64,000 nucleotides of DNA from Azoarcus sp. Aa7 (lineage in GTDB: Bacteria > Pseudomonadota > Gammaproteobacteria > Burkholderiales > Rhodocyclaceae), in NCBI RefSeq assembly GCF_014822185.1, contig NZ_QVLR01000016.1, positions 1 to 64,000 on the forward strand, read 5' to 3'. Shown one piece after another: positions 7,806-19,251 of the stretch. Within the stretch, counting starts at the first letter, position 1. The number at the start of each line of letters is the position of its first letter. Below the pieces are notes generated by a model that saw nothing but the letters and a program-made list of their open reading frames with translations, did not search any database and was not told the DNA's origin. A program made the position numbers and the translations under genes.

Positions 7806-9793
7806 TCGGGACGCCCTCCTCCGTTGTGCTCGCCCCCGTCCGGCATCGCGGGCGCCACAGGGGCGCCGGCCGGCTCGGCCGCGTGCGGATGGTTCGCGTG
7901 CTCGTCGCCCTCGTCGCCTGCATCGACATCCTCGCCGGCCGGCAGATCGCGCCGCTTGCCGAGCAGGTGGAAGTCGATGACCTGGCGTGCGATCGGTGCG
8001 GCCGACTGCGCGCCGAAACCGCCGTTCTCGACCAGCACCGCGAGCGCGATCGTCGGCTTGTCGGCGGGCGCGTAGGCGATGAACCACGAGTGGTCGCGCA
8101 GGCGTTCGCTCACGCGCCCCTCGACGTAGCGCTGGCCGCGCAGCGAAAACACCTGCGCCGTACCGGTCTTGCCGCCGGCCGAGTAGGGCGCGCCGGCGAA
8201 GGCGCGCGCGCCGGTACCGACCTTGTTCACGTCCACCATCGCCTGACGCACCGCGGCCGCATGCTCGGGCTTGAACGGGATGGTGCGGATCGGCTCGGGC
8301 TCGACGACGCGACGTTCGCCCGTCGCAGGATTGACGACATGGCGCACGACGTGCGGCCGGAACAGCTTCCCGTCATTGACCAGCGCCGCCACCGCGTTGG
8401 CCATCTGCAGCGGCGTGTAGGCGTTGTAGCCCTGGCCGATGCCGACCGAGATCGTCTCGCCGCCGAACCACTTCTGGTGCTCCTTCTTGCGGAAGCGCTT
8501 CTTCTTCCATTCCGGCGTCGGCAGCACGCCCTCCGCCTCGCCGGGCACATCGATGCCGGCGCGCGAACCGAAACCGAAGGGGCGCATGAAGTTCGCGATG
8601 CCGTCGATGCCCAGATCGTTGGCGAGTTGGTAGTAGTAGGTATTGCACGACACGACGATGGATTTCGGCAGATCCACCATGCCGTGCCCGCCGATCTTGT
8701 CGTCCATGAAACGGTGGCCGCCGAACATGAAGTAACCCGGATCGGGGATCGTCTGCGTGATCGTGCGCTTGCCCGCCGACAGGCCCGCCATCGCCATGAA
8801 GGGCTTGAAGGTCGAGCCGGGCGGGTAGGCGCTGAAGATCGCGCGATTGACCAGCGGATGGTCGGGCGATTCGTTGAGCGACTTCCAGTCCTCGGTCGAG
8901 ATGCCGTCGACGAACAGGTTGGGGTCGTACCCGGGCTTGGACACCAGCGCCAGCACGCCGCCGGTCGCCGGCTCGATCGCGACGAGCGCCCCGCGGCGCT
9001 TGCCGAAGGCCTCTTCGGCGACTCTCTGCATCTCGATGTTGAGCGTGAGTTCGAGGTCGTTGCCGGCCACCCCCGGCGTGCGCGCGAGCTGGCGCACCGC
9101 GCGGCCGCCGGCATTCACCTCGACCTGCTCGGCGCCGGTGATGCCGTGCAGCACCGCCTCGTAGCTCAACTCCAGGCCGCTCTTGCCGATGTACTCGGAG
9201 CCGCGGTAGTTCGCCTCGTCGCCCGACTCCTCGATGCGCTCGCGGTCGCGCTGGTTGATGCGGCCGATGTAGCCGATCACGTGCGACGCGAGTTCGCCAT
9301 GCGGATAGTCACGGAACAGGCGCGCCTGCACCTCGACGCCGGGGAACTGGTAGCGCCGCGCGATCACCCGCGCCACCTCCTCCTCGGTCAGGCGCGTGCG
9401 GATCGGCACGCTCTCGAAATTCTTGCTCTCCTCGAGCAGCTTCTTGAAGCGGCGCCGGTCGCGCGCGTCGATCTCGACGATCTCCGCCAACCCGTCTATC
9501 GTTGCCTCGAGGTCGCGCACGCGCGAGGGCGTGATCTCCAGGGTGTAGGCAGCGTAGTTGCGTGCGAGCGGCACGCCGTTGCGATCGGTGATCGAACCGC
9601 GACCCGGCACGATGGGCAGCAGCGCGATGCGGTTGTCCTCGGCGCGGGTGTGGTAATAGTCGTAGCGCACGACCTGGAGGAACCAGAAGCGCGCGACCAG
9701 CAGGCCGAAGCACACCGCGATGAAGATGCCCGCGATCAGGACGCGGCGGCGGAAGCGCCCCAGTTCCTCGTCGGGGGTACGGAATTCCATCAT
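7802..9793 (-). CDS. mrdA: Penicillin-binding protein 2 (elongation transpeptidase)
   Basis: PBP2 cross-links new peptidoglycan in the elongasome and activates RodA. The 663-residue protein has a short cytoplasmic N-terminus, one membrane anchor (about residues 17-42), a dimerisation domain with the RGSITDRNGVPLA motif, and a transpeptidase domain with S327-T-F-K330, S382-C-N384 and K542-T-G-T. The C-terminal tail after about residue 600 is acidic and Ala/Pro/Gly-rich and probably disordered. Two adjacent ATG codons are possible starts. It follows mreD by four bases. Confidence 0.96.
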   Translation of the reverse strand: MMEFRTPDEELGRFRRRVLIAGIFIAVCFGLLVARFWFLQVVRYDYYHTRAEDNRIALLPIVPGRGSITDRNGVPLARNYAAYTLEITPSRVRDLEATIDGLAEIVEIDARDRRRFKKLLEESKNFESVPIRTRLTEEEVARVIARRYQFPGVEVQARLFRDYPHGELASHVIGYIGRINQRDRERIEESGDEANYRGSEYIGKSGLELSYEAVLHGITGAEQVEVNAGGRAVRQLARTPGVAGNDLELTLNIEMQRVAEEAFGKRRGALVAIEPATGGVLALVSKPGYDPNLFVDGISTEDWKSLNESPDHPLVNRAIFSAYPPGSTFKPFMAMAGLSAGKRTITQTIPDPGYFMFGGHRFMDDKIGGHGMVDLPKSIVVSCNTYYYQLANDLGIDGIANFMRPFGFGSRAGIDVPGEAEGVLPTPEWKKKRFRKKEHQKWFGGETISVGIGQGYNAYTPLQMANAVAALVNDGKLFRPHVVRHVVNPATGERRVVEPEPIRTIPFKPEHAAAVRQAMVDVNKVGTGARAFAGAPYSAGGKTGTAQVFSLRGQRYVEGRVSERLRDHSWFIAYAPADKPTIALAVLVENGGFGAQSAAPIARQVIDFHLLGKRRDLPAGEDVDAGDEGDEHANHPHAAEPAGAPVAPAMPDGGEHNGGGRPE

Positions 9794-9797
9794 TGGA

Positions 9798-10319
9798 TCA
9801 GATCGGCCGGTTGTCGTCCCGGTCCACCGGCTGGTACTGCGGCAGCAGCAACAGATAGTTCAGCGGCACCCACAGCGCGGCGCTCGTGAGGCTGGACAGG
9901 AAATACCACCACCCGGGAAATTCGGCCCCGGCGACAAGCCGCACAACGACCATGATCACCTGCGTCAGCAGCAGCAGCGGGAACATCTGCAAGGCCTGCT
10001 GCGTCGGCGGGAACCACAGCACGCGGCGCGACACCGAGGTCGCCAGATAACACAGCACGACGTAGGCGAGGGCGTGCTGCCCCATCGCGGCACCGTGGCC
10101 GATGTCGACCAGCACGCCGAACAGGAAGCCCGCCCCCATGCCGACGCGCAAGGGCTCGCGGATCGACCAGAAGGCCAGCACCAGCGCGACCCAGTCGGGC
10201 ACGCCGGGCGTGAGACCGGTCGGGATGTAGCTCAGCGCGAGCGCGACCAGCAGGCTCAGGTAGGCGAACCAGGTCTTGGCGGGCAGCAGGATGCGGCTGG
10301 AACGGTGGGTCGGTTGCAT
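9798..10319 (-). CDS. mreD: Rod shape-determining protein MreD
   Basis: MreD is the small polytopic membrane partner of MreC in the elongasome. The 173-residue sequence has five to six hydrophobic segments, an early GLTPGVPDWVALVLAFW segment and FLFGVLVDIGHGAAMGQHAL, all typical of MreD, and a short hydrophilic C-terminus (PQYQPVDRDDNRPI). It is packed between mreC (3-base gap) and mrdA (4-base gap) in the canonical mreBCD-mrdA-rodA order. Confidence 0.94.
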   Translation of the reverse strand: MQPTHRSSRILLPAKTWFAYLSLLVALALSYIPTGLTPGVPDWVALVLAFWSIREPLRVGMGAGFLFGVLVDIGHGAAMGQHALAYVVLCYLATSVSRRVLWFPPTQQALQMFPLLLLTQVIMVVVRLVAGAEFPGWWYFLSSLTSAALWVPLNYLLLLPQYQPVDRDDNRPI

Positions 10320-10322
10320 CGC

Positions 10323-11219
10323 TTACCCCTTGAGACCCTTGCGCGGCTCGGGTTCCGGCTCCGGCGCAGGACGCGGCGGCGGCGGTTCGGCGCGCCCCAG
10401 CAGCCGCACCTGCGTCGTGCGCTCGACCCCGGCGACCGGTTCGCACACGATCACCGCGAAAGTCTGCGCGTCGCGGTCGACGCTGACGACGTCGGCGACC
10501 GGCAGGCCGGCGAGGAAGAGTCCGTCGAGGCCCGAAGTCACGAGGCGGTCGCCCACGCGCACGTCAGCGCCCGACAGCGTGAAGCGCAGCTCCAGCCGTC
10601 CCTGGCCTGCACCGGCGAGCACGCCCCGCAAACCGTTCCGCGCGACCTGCACCGGCACTGCCTGGTCCTTGTCGGTCAGCAGCGTGACCTCGGCCTGCAC
10701 CGGATACACGCGCGTGACCTGCCCGATCATGCCCTGTTCATTGACCACCGCCATGCCGGCCTCGACGCCCTGCTGGCTGCCGCGATTGAGGATCACCTTG
10801 AGGTCGAACGGGTCCGGCGCGTCGTAGAGGATCTCGGCGGCAACGCTCTTCGCCGCGACCGCAGGGCCCATGTCGAGAAGGCCGCGCAGGCGGCGGTTTT
10901 CCTCCTCGAGCTGCTCGAAGCGCAGCAGGCGCTGCGCCGCTTCCAACTCGCGCCCGCGCAGCGCGGCGTTATCCTTCTGCACCTCGACGAGGGTGCCGAA
11001 ATACACCGCCGCGTTGCGCACGAAGTCAGCCGGTGCAGCGGCCGCCATCTGCAGCGGCCAGGTCGCCACCGACAACGCCTGGCGCACCACTTCGAGGTAA
11101 CGGAACTTCAGGTCGGCGACCAGCATCGCCAGGCAAACCGATACGAGCACGAGCAGCCGCACGAGCGGCGTGGGTCCCTGCCTGAAGATCGGTGGAGACG
11201 GATGACCGGCGAGGGACAT
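10323..11219 (-). CDS. mreC: Rod shape-determining protein MreC
   Basis: MreC links the cytoplasmic MreB filament to PBP2 in the periplasm. With the ATG at 11219 it has 298 residues: the conserved PPIFRQGPTPLVRL start, one membrane helix, a coiled coil (about residues 65-110, rich in E/L/R) and two beta-barrel-like domains containing ILNRGSQQGVEAGMAVVN and DRLVTSGLDGLFLAGLPV. The last 25 residues are Pro/Glu-rich. The frame could start at a TTG 17 codons earlier, but the homologous part begins at the ATG. It follows mreB after 57 bases. Confidence 0.94.
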   Translation of the reverse strand: MSLAGHPSPPIFRQGPTPLVRLLVLVSVCLAMLVADLKFRYLEVVRQALSVATWPLQMAAAAPADFVRNAAVYFGTLVEVQKDNAALRGRELEAAQRLLRFEQLEEENRRLRGLLDMGPAVAAKSVAAEILYDAPDPFDLKVILNRGSQQGVEAGMAVVNEQGMIGQVTRVYPVQAEVTLLTDKDQAVPVQVARNGLRGVLAGAGQGRLELRFTLSGADVRVGDRLVTSGLDGLFLAGLPVADVVSVDRDAQTFAVIVCEPVAGVERTTQVRLLGRAEPPPPRPAPEPEPEPRKGLKG

Positions 11220-11276
11220 CGTGAGGCGTGAGCGGCGGAGCGCGGCAGGCCCGGAAGCCGGCCGCAACAACGCGAC

Positions 11277-12422
<1,146 letters not shown>

Positions 12423-12439
12423 GCGGGTTTTGTTTCCTC

Positions 12440-12727
12440 ATGTCGCTTACCACTGAACAGGTCCTGCGCATCGCCGGACTCGCGCGCATCGCACTCGCCG
12501 ACGGCGACGTCGAGGCCACGCGCGCCAAACTGAACGGAATCTTCGGCCTGATCGAACAGATGCAGGCGGTCGACACCAGCGGCGTCGAACCGATGAGCCA
12601 CCCTCAGGACGTCGCGCAACGCCTGCGTGCCGATGTCGCGACCGAACCGGACCGCCGCGAAGCCTTCCAGCGCGTCGCCCCGCAGACCGAAGCGGGCCTC
12701 TACCTCGTCCCGAAGGTCATCGAGTAA
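12440..12727 (+). CDS. gatC: Asp-tRNA(Asn)/Glu-tRNA(Gln) amidotransferase subunit C
   Basis: GatC is the small subunit that clamps GatA and GatB together in the enzyme that amidates mischarged Glu-tRNA(Gln) or Asp-tRNA(Asn). The 95-residue protein has the family pattern: an N-terminal helix [16 protein letters not shown], then [22 protein letters not shown], and the C-terminal LYLVPKVIE. It is the first gene of gatCAB, three bases before gatA. Confidence 0.96.
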   Translation: MSLTTEQVLRIAGLARIALADGDVEATRAKLNGIFGLIEQMQAVDTSGVEPMSHPQDVAQRLRADVATEPDRREAFQRVAPQTEAGLYLVPKVIE

Positions 12728-12730
12728 GCC

Positions 12731-14194
12731 ATGATTCACGCCAGCCTCACCGAACTGCGCGCCGCGCTCGACGCAAAACGCATCTCCAGCGTCGAGCTCG
12801 CGACGCTCTTCCTCGACCGCATCGAACAGCAGAACCCCGCGCTCAACGCCTTCATCACCGTCAACCGCGACGGCGCGCTGGCAGCCGCCCGCGCCGCGGA
12901 TGCACGCATCGCCGCCGGCAATGCCGGCCCGCTGACCGGCATCCCGCTCGCGCACAAGGACGTGTTCTGCACCGAAGGCGTGCTCACGACCTGCGGCTCG
13001 AAGATGCTGTCGAATTTCGTCAGCCCGTACGACGCCCACGTCGTCGCGCTGCTCAAGGCCGCCGGCGCGGTGAACCTGGGCAAGACCAACATGGACGAGT
13101 TCGCGATGGGCTCGTCGAACGAGAACTCGCACTACGGCCCGGTGAAGAACCCGTGGGACGCCACGCGCATCCCCGGCGGTTCCTCCGGCGGCTCGGCCGC
13201 GGCCGTCGCCGCGCGCCTCGCCCCGATCGCCACCGGCACCGACACCGGCGGATCGGTGCGCCAGCCCGCCGGCCACACCGGCATCACCGGCATCAAGCCC
13301 ACCTACGGCGTCGTCAGCCGCTACGGCATGATCGCCTACGCCAGCTCCCTCGACCAGGGCGGCGCCTTCGGCGCGTCCGCGGCCGATTGCGCGCAGCTCC
13401 TCACCGCGATGGCCGGCTTCGACGCGCGCGACTCCACCAGCCTCGAACGCCCGGCCGAGGACTACGCGCGCGAGATCGCCGCACCGGCGAACGACAAGCC
13501 GCTCGCGGGCCTGCGCATCGGCCTGCCGCGCGAATTCTTCGCCGAGGGCATGGCCGAGGACGTGCGCACCGCGGTCGATGCCGCGCTCGACGAATACCGC
13601 AAGCTCGGCGCCACGACCGTCGAGGTCAGCCTGCCCAACGCCAAGCTCGCGATCCCCGCCTACTACGTGATCGCGCCCGCCGAAGCATCGAGCAACCTGT
13701 CGCGCTTCGACGGCGTGCGCTACGGCCACCGCGCCGCCGAGTACCGCGACCTCGCCGAGATGTACGCGAAGAGCCGTGCCGAAGGCTTCGGCGCCGAGGT
13801 CAAGCGCCGCATCCTCGTCGGCACCTACGTGCTGTCGCACGGCTACTACGATGCCTACTACCTGCAGGCACAGAAGCTGCGGCGTCTCATCGCGCAGGAC
13901 TTCCAGGCCGCCTTCGCCCAGTGCGACGTCATCGCCGGCCCGACCAGCCCGACGACCGCGTGGGCAATTGGCGAAAAGGCCGACGACCCGGTGCAGATGT
14001 ACCTGTCGGACATCTACACCATCGCCGTGAACCTCGCCGGTCTGCCCGGTCTCTCGCACCCCTGCGGGTTCGGCGGCGGCAATCTGCCGGTGGGCCTGCA
14101 ACTGATCGGCGACTACTTCAGCGAAGCGCGCCTGCTCGGCACCGCGCACCAGTACCAGCAGGCGACCGACTGGCACCTGCGCCGTCCGGCCTGA
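12731..14194 (+). CDS. gatA: Asp-tRNA(Asn)/Glu-tRNA(Gln) amidotransferase subunit A
   Basis: GatA is the glutaminase subunit that releases ammonia for tRNA amidation. The 487-residue protein has the amidase-signature Ser-cisSer-Lys triad: K76 (GIPLAHKD), S151 in [13 protein letters not shown] and nucleophile S175 in [10 protein letters not shown]. Length and the C-terminal [18 protein letters not shown] segment fit GatA. gatCAB in this order implies that the organism makes Gln-tRNA and/or Asn-tRNA by transamidation. Confidence 0.97.
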   Translation: MIHASLTELRAALDAKRISSVELATLFLDRIEQQNPALNAFITVNRDGALAAARAADARIAAGNAGPLTGIPLAHKDVFCTEGVLTTCGSKMLSNFVSPYDAHVVALLKAAGAVNLGKTNMDEFAMGSSNENSHYGPVKNPWDATRIPGGSSGGSAAAVAARLAPIATGTDTGGSVRQPAGHTGITGIKPTYGVVSRYGMIAYASSLDQGGAFGASAADCAQLLTAMAGFDARDSTSLERPAEDYAREIAAPANDKPLAGLRIGLPREFFAEGMAEDVRTAVDAALDEYRKLGATTVEVSLPNAKLAIPAYYVIAPAEASSNLSRFDGVRYGHRAAEYRDLAEMYAKSRAEGFGAEVKRRILVGTYVLSHGYYDAYYLQAQKLRRLIAQDFQAAFAQCDVIAGPTSPTTAWAIGEKADDPVQMYLSDIYTIAVNLAGLPGLSHPCGFGGGNLPVGLQLIGDYFSEARLLGTAHQYQQATDWHLRRPA

Positions 14195-14201
14195 GCGTCC
14201 C

Positions 14202-14726
14202 ATGCGCCGCCTTCATCCCGCCCTCCGCGCCGCGGCGCTCGCCGCCGCCGTGCTGCTCGGCGCCTGCGCGACCCCGCCCGAGCGCAAGCCCGAACCCGCC
14301 GCGACCGCACCGTCGGCCGCTCAGGCCGCCGCCGAAGCCGAGCCCGAACGCGCGCTGCAGCGCGGCCGGCTCAAACCGATGCCCGTGCGCCCGCTGAGCA
14401 TCAAGACCGACTGCCGCTTCAAGGACGAGGTCGGCTACGGCGGCAGCGCCATGCTCGACGTCAGCTACTCTGAGGTGCGCGCCTTCGCCGCCACGGTCGA
14501 CGTCCCCAAACGCGGCAGCTGCAAGTTCGAACTCGCGGACTTCAAGCAGGTGCTCAAGGAGCCGCACGTCGAACTGCAGGCCCGCGACGGCTGCACCGTG
14601 CGCATGTGGGAACAGGGCGAACAGGTCACCGTCGCATTCTCCGAATGCGCGAAACGCTGCACCCGCGGCACGTTCGAATACGTATGGCCGATCCTCGTGG
14701 ACCGGACCAGCGGCCAGTGCACCTGA
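14202..14726 (+). CDS. Putative lipoprotein of unknown function between gatA and gatB
   Basis: A 174-residue protein with a lipoprotein signal (VLLGAC22) followed by a low-complexity Pro/Ala/Glu region to about residue 55. The compact C-terminal domain, about residues 60-174, has five cysteines after the lipobox (in TDCRF, GSCKFE, DGCTV, SECAKRC and SGQC, with two in SECAKRC making six in total), suggesting disulfides in the periplasm. I recognise no family. It lies 7 bases after gatA and 27 before gatB on the same strand, so it is probably co-transcribed, although its job seems unrelated to tRNA. Confidence 0.75.
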   Translation: MRRLHPALRAAALAAAVLLGACATPPERKPEPAATAPSAAQAAAEAEPERALQRGRLKPMPVRPLSIKTDCRFKDEVGYGGSAMLDVSYSEVRAFAATVDVPKRGSCKFELADFKQVLKEPHVELQARDGCTVRMWEQGEQVTVAFSECAKRCTRGTFEYVWPILVDRTSGQCT

Positions 14727-14753
14727 CCGCGTGAGAAAACCAGAGATACGAAT

Positions 14754-16211
<1,458 letters not shown>

Positions 16212-16249
16212 GACCACCCTTTCACCGCAACACCCTCGGGGGACGCGCG

Positions 16250-17071
16250 ATGTGCCAACTCCTCGGAATGAATTGCAACGTGCCGACGGACATCTGCTTC
16301 TCGTTCGCCGGCTTCCAGGCGCGTGGCGGCGCCACCGACGTGCACGCCGACGGCTGGGGCATCGCCTTCTTCGAGGGACGCGGCGTGCGCGTCTTCCTCG
16401 ACCCCCAGCCCAGCGCCTCGTCGCCGGTCGCGGAGCTGGTGCGCAGCTACCCGATCCGCTCGCTCAACGTCATCGCGCACATCCGCAAGGCCACGCAGGG
16501 CCAGGTCACGCTCGACAACACCCACCCCTTCCAGCGCGAGCTGTGGGGGAGCTACTGGATCTTCGCGCACAACGGCAACCTGCTCGACTACGCGCCGCAC
16601 TTCGACGGCCGCTTCCTGCCGGTCGGCAGCACCGACTCGGAGTCCGCGTTCTGCGACCTCCTGCAGCACCTCGCCGCCGAATTCCCCGACGGCCCGCCGC
16701 CGGCCGAAGCCCTGTTCGCGGCCCTGCGCCGGCTCGCGATCCGCATCGGCGCGCACGGTCCGTTCAACTTCCTGCTGTCGAACGGCGAATACCTCTTCGC
16801 CCATTGCTCGACGAAACTCACCTACATCATCCGCCAGGCGCCGTTCGCCACCGCGCACCTCTCCGACCAGGACCTCAGCGTCGACTTCAGCCGGCTCACG
16901 ACCCCGGCCGATCGCGTCGCCGTCATCGCAACCGCGCCGCTGACCGACAACGAGATGTGGCACGCGATCCCGCCCGGCACCCTGCTCGCGTTCCGGCACG
17001 GCGCGATCGAGACGCTGGGCGAAGCGGCGACCATCGCCGGCAACCCCGCCGCCGGCGCGGGCAGCGTGTAG
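16250..17071 (+). CDS. Class II glutamine amidotransferase (YafJ-like)
   Basis: An Ntn-type glutamine amidotransferase of 273 residues. The Met-Cys start (MCQLLGMNCN) gives Cys2 as the N-terminal nucleophile after methionine removal. The ADGWGIAFFEG, IRKATQGQVTLDNTHPF and FAHNGNL motifs are those of the YafJ/GATase_6 group. These act as free-standing proteins; one related group (EgtC) is a gamma-glutamyl hydrolase, but the substrate here is unknown. The start is fixed by the required Cys2. It lies 38 bases after gatB and 69 before the HIT gene. Confidence 0.9.
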   Translation: MCQLLGMNCNVPTDICFSFAGFQARGGATDVHADGWGIAFFEGRGVRVFLDPQPSASSPVAELVRSYPIRSLNVIAHIRKATQGQVTLDNTHPFQRELWGSYWIFAHNGNLLDYAPHFDGRFLPVGSTDSESAFCDLLQHLAAEFPDGPPPAEALFAALRRLAIRIGAHGPFNFLLSNGEYLFAHCSTKLTYIIRQAPFATAHLSDQDLSVDFSRLTTPADRVAVIATAPLTDNEMWHAIPPGTLLAFRHGAIETLGEAATIAGNPAAGAGSV

Positions 17072-17140
17072 ATTTCGCTTCGCAGCTTCATGCCGAAAGG
17101 CTACAGTCCGACTTTCACCATAGCGCCGAAGGGGAAACCC

Positions 17141-17563
17141 GTGTCCGATTGCCCACTGTGTCAGGCTGCCAACGAGACCCTGGTCTGGCGCGACGGCAGC
17201 TGCCGCGTCATCCTCGTCGATGAGCCCGGCTATCCGGGCTTCTGCCGCGTCGTGTGGAACCACCACGCCGCGGAAATGACCGACCTCAACGCCGGCGAAC
17301 AGCGCCACCTCCTCAACGTCGTACTCGCGACCGAAGCGGCGCTGCGCCAGCTGATGCGCCCGGACAAGATCAACCTCGCGAGCCTCGGCAACATGGTTCC
17401 GCACCTGCACTGGCACGTGATCCCGCGCTTCAGCGACGATGCCCACTTCCCGCAGCCGGTGTGGAGCGCGCCGCTGCGCACCGGCGCGCAGCGCACGGCC
17501 CCGCTGGTGGACACCCTCGCCGCGACGCTGGTCGCGACGCTCACCGAACAGACCGCCGGATGA
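17141..17563 (+). CDS. HIT family nucleotide hydrolase
   Basis: Histidine-triad proteins hydrolyse or transfer nucleotide monophosphates from adenylated or dinucleotide substrates. The protein has the active-site HLHWHVIPR (HxHxH) motif and an N-terminal CPLC pair that may be a partial metal site. I prefer the GTG at 17141 (VSDCPLC), which has AAGGGG seven bases upstream; an in-frame ATG at 17090 would add 17 residues without family similarity. With the GTG start it has 140 residues. Confidence 0.88.
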   Translation: MSDCPLCQAANETLVWRDGSCRVILVDEPGYPGFCRVVWNHHAAEMTDLNAGEQRHLLNVVLATEAALRQLMRPDKINLASLGNMVPHLHWHVIPRFSDDAHFPQPVWSAPLRTGAQRTAPLVDTLAATLVATLTEQTAG

Positions 17564-17610
17564 ACCCTGCGTGCCCGGCACGCACGGACCGAACGCACAA
17601 CGGAGAACCC

Positions 17611-19251
17611 ATGGGTTATCACGATCCCGTCGAGTGCCGGGAGCTGCTGAACAAGCTGCATCCGCTGAACGTCGACGAGACCCACAGACTGCTGTCGGAG
17701 ATGGTGCCCGCGCTGCTGCGCAACCCGCCGGCGCCCGAACAGCACCTCGAGATCCTCGAGGCGGCACGGCCGCACATCGCACTCGCCCAGTCGGCGATCG
17801 CCAGCCGCTATGCCGCGCATCCGCTGCCGCCCGACAGCGCCGAAAACGAGACCCTGCGCAGCGTCGTCACGCTGTGGCAGGCCATGGCCCGATCCTACGG
17901 GCAGGTCGCACGCACGAGCGGCGCCGAGATCCTGCCGCCCGACCAGCGCGCACTGCTGGCGCAACGGCGCATCCACTACGCCGGCATGGTCCCGCTCGAA
18001 TACTTCCGCGCCCACCGCGCGATCCCCAAGGGGACGTGGACCGCGCTGCATGACGGCTTCTGCGCCGCCGAGGCGGCGGGCGTCGCCACGATACGCGTGC
18101 CCGACGCACTCAACGACATCTGGAAGGCGCAAAGCCCGGCCGAGGCCTTCGTCGCCGTGCTGCTCGTCGACCTCGCCAACCCCTACGGCCGCAGTGAACG
18201 CGACCTCGGCTGGGTGCGCCGCTGGGCGCAGCGCTTCGCCCCCTACTGTGAGCTGCTCGGCGCCCCCGAAGGCGAAACCCCGCAGCCGGCAGCCTACGGA
18301 CTCGATCTGGGCGCCGACCACGGCCTTCGTCCCCTCGGCGTGCTCGCGCCATCGGCGACGCTGCGCCGCTTCGACGGCAGCAAGCTCGCCGGGCAGATCC
18401 AGGCCGTGCTCAAACAGTTCAAGCAGGGCGTCACGCCCTCCTCCCTCGGGCTCGGCGCCGACTGCCCTGTCGACGCCTGCGGCAAACTGCTGCTGTCGCT
18501 GTACCGCCCCTGGGGCCTGGCCTCCGCCGGACGGCGTTTCCCGCGGCGCGGCACGCAGGGGCGCGCCGACCTCACCGTCGGCTGGTCGTCCATCGCCTTC
18601 CATATCAGCGGCAAGCCCTTCGAACAGCCCCCCATCTACGCCACGCAGCGCAGCCTGCGCAGCGACATCTCGCTGCTCACCTTCGGCGAACGCGTCACCC
18701 AGGCCGAGAACCCGCGCTGGAACGAGAACGAGCGCCGGCGTGCGGCAGCGCGGCTCGGCTTCACCTGCGAGCACTGGCAGGTCCTGGACCATTCGGTCAG
18801 CGGCTTCCGCCTGTACCAGGATCCCCACACGCAACGCCTCGAACACCATCAGCTCGTCGGGGTCCGCCCGCCCGACGGCGAGCATTTCCTGCTCGCGCAA
18901 CTCAGCTGGCTGATGTATCGCGCCGACGGCGTCATGGAAGCGGGCGTGCAAGTGCTCGCCGGCCTGCCCCGCGTCGTCGCGATACGCCCCTTCGGCCTCA
19001 CGGGCAATCTGCACGAAGCCTTCCTCGAGGGCTACCTGCTACCCCCCACGCCGGCACTCAAGGCGCCGGCCTCGCTGACCCTGCCGGCGAAATGGTTCCA
19101 GCCGCAACGCGTTATCGACGTCGTCGACGGCCGCGAGCGCTACCAGCTGCGGCTCACGAAGACGATCCTGCGCGGCCCCGATTTCGTGCAGGTCAGCTAC
19201 GAAGCGCTGGAGTCGCAGGCCCCAGGCGCGAAGCCGGGAAGCGCGCGCTGA
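17611..19251 (+). CDS. Large protein with PilZ-like C-terminal motifs
   Basis: A 546-residue soluble protein with a helical N-terminal half (about residues 1-240), no signal peptide and no membrane segment. It is not a family I can name with certainty. In the C-terminal half an arginine-rich RRRAAAR stretch (about residues 374-381) is followed by D393-H-S-V-S-G398. This is the RxxxR ... (D/N)xSxxG arrangement of c-di-GMP-binding PilZ domains, at a plausible spacing. A GGAG Shine-Dalgarno lies before the ATG at 17611. Its last 59 bases overlap the 3' end of phoR on the other strand. Role as a c-di-GMP receptor is an inference. Confidence 0.7.
   Translation: MGYHDPVECRELLNKLHPLNVDETHRLLSEMVPALLRNPPAPEQHLEILEAARPHIALAQSAIASRYAAHPLPPDSAENETLRSVVTLWQAMARSYGQVARTSGAEILPPDQRALLAQRRIHYAGMVPLEYFRAHRAIPKGTWTALHDGFCAAEAAGVATIRVPDALNDIWKAQSPAEAFVAVLLVDLANPYGRSERDLGWVRRWAQRFAPYCELLGAPEGETPQPAAYGLDLGADHGLRPLGVLAPSATLRRFDGSKLAGQIQAVLKQFKQGVTPSSLGLGADCPVDACGKLLLSLYRPWGLASAGRRFPRRGTQGRADLTVGWSSIAFHISGKPFEQPPIYATQRSLRSDISLLTFGERVTQAENPRWNENERRRAAARLGFTCEHWQVLDHSVSGFRLYQDPHTQRLEHHQLVGVRPPDGEHFLLAQLSWLMYRADGVMEAGVQVLAGLPRVVAIRPFGLTGNLHEAFLEGYLLPPTPALKAPASLTLPAKWFQPQRVIDVVDGRERYQLRLTKTILRGPDFVQVSYEALESQAPGAKPGSAR

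Noticed and set aside
7505-9889. 794-residue open frame on the plus strand opposite mrdA and rodA
   Set aside because: Antisense shadow of two certain genes.
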